The translations under genes were made by a program, and so were the position numbers. A model generated the notes under the pieces. It saw nothing but the letters and a program-made list of their open reading frames with translations, did no database searches and was not told the origin of the DNA. Positions 31,435 through 32,802 of a DNA stretch of 32,802 nt are shown here, in pieces (position 1 is the stretch's first letter; every line of letters begins with the position of its first letter). The DNA comes from Caryophanales bacterium UBA6769 (lineage in GTDB: Bacteria > Bacillota > Bacilli > Bacillales > UBA6769), in the NCBI GenBank assembly GCA_002453275.1, contig DKGN01000110.1:1-32802 (forward strand). Direction: 5' to 3'.

Positions 31435-32802
31435 CTATAAAACGTTATTTTCCTCGAACGAATGACGTTCCTTCGGTTTACTTAAAAAGAAAATAACAGC
31501 TAATAGTAAAATAACTACCGTAAGTGATACGACATAACTACTAGTTAACCCAATTACAATATAACCAATTAGCGCAATAAATGCACTGATTAACGCATAT
31601 GGTAACTGTGTCATCACATGGTCGATATGATTCGCACTCGCTCCTGTTGAAGATAAGATCGTCGTATCCGAAATAGGTGAGCAGTGATCGCCAAATACCG
31701 AGCCTGCCAACACAGCCGCCAAAGCAGGAAGGAGAATACTTATATCTGTTGCAGCAGCAATATCCCCCGCAATCGGCAAAAGAATGCCAAAGGAGCCCCA
31801 AGATGTTCCAGTAGAAAAGGCCATAATACCTGCAATGATAAACAAAAACATTGGCAAAAACTCAAAATTTATATTCAAACTGTTAACAATGCTTGCCAAA
31901 TACTTACCTGTGCCTAATTTTTCAATTAAATCGACGATTGTCCATGCAAATAGTAAAATGTAAATAGCCGGAAGCATCGATTGAACCCCGTTCATCACCC
32001 CTCTTCCAAAAACATCCGTCTTCACACTTCGAAGCACGAATGCTTGTCTGAAAAATAGAGCAATCGTCACGATTAATGCGAGCAACCCACCTAACACTAA
32101 TGATGTGGCAACATCAGTATTTTCAAAGACCTTCAAAATTGAAAAAGTCCCATTACTCACTCGATAGCCCGTCCACACCATTGCTCCAACAGTACCAATA
32201 ACTAAAGTAACAATTGGAAGTACAAGATCATAAACAGAACCCGTTTGGCTCATTGGGAGAGTGGTTTTCAGTTCTCCCGTTACCGGTTTTTCAGGATTAT
32301 ACAGCTCACCCGTTTGCATAGCCTTATCTTCATGAGATTTCATCGGTCCGATATTAAAGTTTCGATAGACCACTATCAAGACCATACCTAATGCTGCCCA
32401 CACATAAAAGTTCATTGGAATCAACCGAATAAAAGCCGAAAAAGCCGTATAGTCATTCACTCCATGAATAACTAAAATAGGAGCAATGAGAGTAATAATG
32501 TAAGCTCCCCAACTTGAAATTGGAGACACAACACAAACCGGAGCAGATGTAGAGTCAATAATATAGGCAAGCTTTGCCCTTGAAACCTTTTGCCTATCCG
32601 TAATCGGTCGCGTCACTTGACCTACCGCTAACGCGTTAAAATAATCATCAATAAAAATAATGATACCAAGAAAAAAACCAATAAATTGTGCACCAACGCG
32701 TGTCTTAACTCGCTTGATTGCCCACTCACCGAACGCTCGACTGCCTCCTAATATTGAAATAAATGCTGTAATAATCCCGAGCATGAGCAAAAATAAAATA
32801 AT
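31435..32802 (-). CDS. NhaC-family Na+/H+ antiporter, 3' part (5' end outside window)
   Basis: The frame stays open to the right edge, so the N-terminal part is missing; about 455 residues with ten or more membrane spans are present. The family signature FIDDYFNALAVGQVTRPITD and the block STGTSWGSFGILLPIAG, followed by GSVFGDHCSPISDTTILSST, match the NhaC group of sodium/proton or organic-acid/sodium antiporters (YuiF/MleN relatives). The substrate cannot be fixed; malate-lactate/sodium exchange is an alternative. Such genes are frequent in alkaliphilic bacilli. The stop codon lies 68 bases upstream of the ctaB start on the same strand. Confidence 0.9.
   Translation of the reverse strand: MILFLLMLGIITAFISILGGSRAFGEWAIKRVKTRVGAQFIGFFLGIIIFIDDYFNALAVGQVTRPITDRQKVSRAKLAYIIDSTSAPVCVVSPISSWGAYIITLIAPILVIHGVNDYTAFSAFIRLIPMNFYVWAALGMVLIVVYRNFNIGPMKSHEDKAMQTGELYNPEKPVTGELKTTLPMSQTGSVYDLVLPIVTLVIGTVGAMVWTGYRVSNGTFSILKVFENTDVATSLVLGGLLALIVTIALFFRQAFVLRSVKTDVFGRGVMNGVQSMLPAIYILLFAWTIVDLIEKLGTGKYLASIVNSLNINFEFLPMFLFIIAGIMAFSTGTSWGSFGILLPIAGDIAAATDISILLPALAAVLAGSVFGDHCSPISDTTILSSTGASANHIDHVMTQLPYALISAFIALIGYIVIGLTSSYVVSLTVVILLLAVIFFLSKPKERHSFEENNVL

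Noticed and set aside
1..32802. CRISPR arrays, tRNA or rRNA genes, insertion sequences, prophage genes
   Set aside because: No spaced repeat array, cloverleaf sequence, transposase or phage structural gene was seen; the only repeat-like item is the element near 5.9-6.1 kb.

Overview
The window looks like part of the chromosome of a low-GC Gram-positive bacterium of the family Bacillaceae. The evidence is AGGAGG-type ribosome binding sites throughout, frequent TTG and GTG starts, U-tract terminators, and a gene set typical of Bacillus relatives: a Des/DesK/DesR membrane-fluidity module, a YfhD-type small protein, the S-components ThiT and QueT with their riboswitches, CtaB, and a class D sortase. 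An NhaC-type antiporter at the right edge would suit an alkaliphilic or halotolerant relative, but the species cannot be fixed from the sequence alone.

Layout. 1-1.5 kb: 3' part of an aconitase gene and a small CxxC protein. 1.5-5.7 kb: DUF421 protein, 3-methyladenine glycosylase, class D sortase, an LPKTA-anchored surface protein, a PCuAC-like lipoprotein and a DUF4870 membrane protein. 6.1-10.1 kb: an OmpR-type response regulator and its large 7TMR-DISM hybrid histidine kinase, which is broken by a nonsense codon and a frameshift. 10.3-15 kb: small and housekeeping genes (YfhD-like, PH-like membrane protein, QueT under a preQ1 riboswitch, PIN-domain protein, DUF2935, ASCH, DoxX). 15-18 kb: desR, desK and des. 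18-20 kb: a membrane protein, a soluble chemoreceptor and a 2TM protein. 20.3-26.3 kb: a decayed second LPKTA surface protein, an intact paralogous response regulator and 1085-residue hybrid kinase, a PP-type phosphatase and a second DUF4870 protein. 26.4-32.8 kb: ThiT with a TPP riboswitch, a lipoprotein, a TagE-like glycosyltransferase, a small membrane protein, CtaB and the NhaC-family antiporter.

Main observation. The two kinase loci are paralogous. Each holds an LPKTA protein, a DUF4870 protein, an OmpR regulator and a double-kinase hybrid sensor, but with different gene order and opposite damage: the kinase is broken in one and the surface protein in the other. Five promoters in the window share one architecture, TTWACN-N5-TTAACS-N9-TAnnnT, where a direct repeat with an 11-bp period replaces the -35 element at a fixed distance from the -10 element. 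They lie before the LPKTA protein gene, the lipoprotein gene, the DUF4870 gene at 5.7 kb, the PH-like gene at 10.8 kb and the intact regulator-kinase operon. This predicts a self-regulated cell-envelope regulon run by the surviving two-component system, with a PhoP-box-like operator. I know of no described system with exactly this composition. That statement comes from memory and was not searched.
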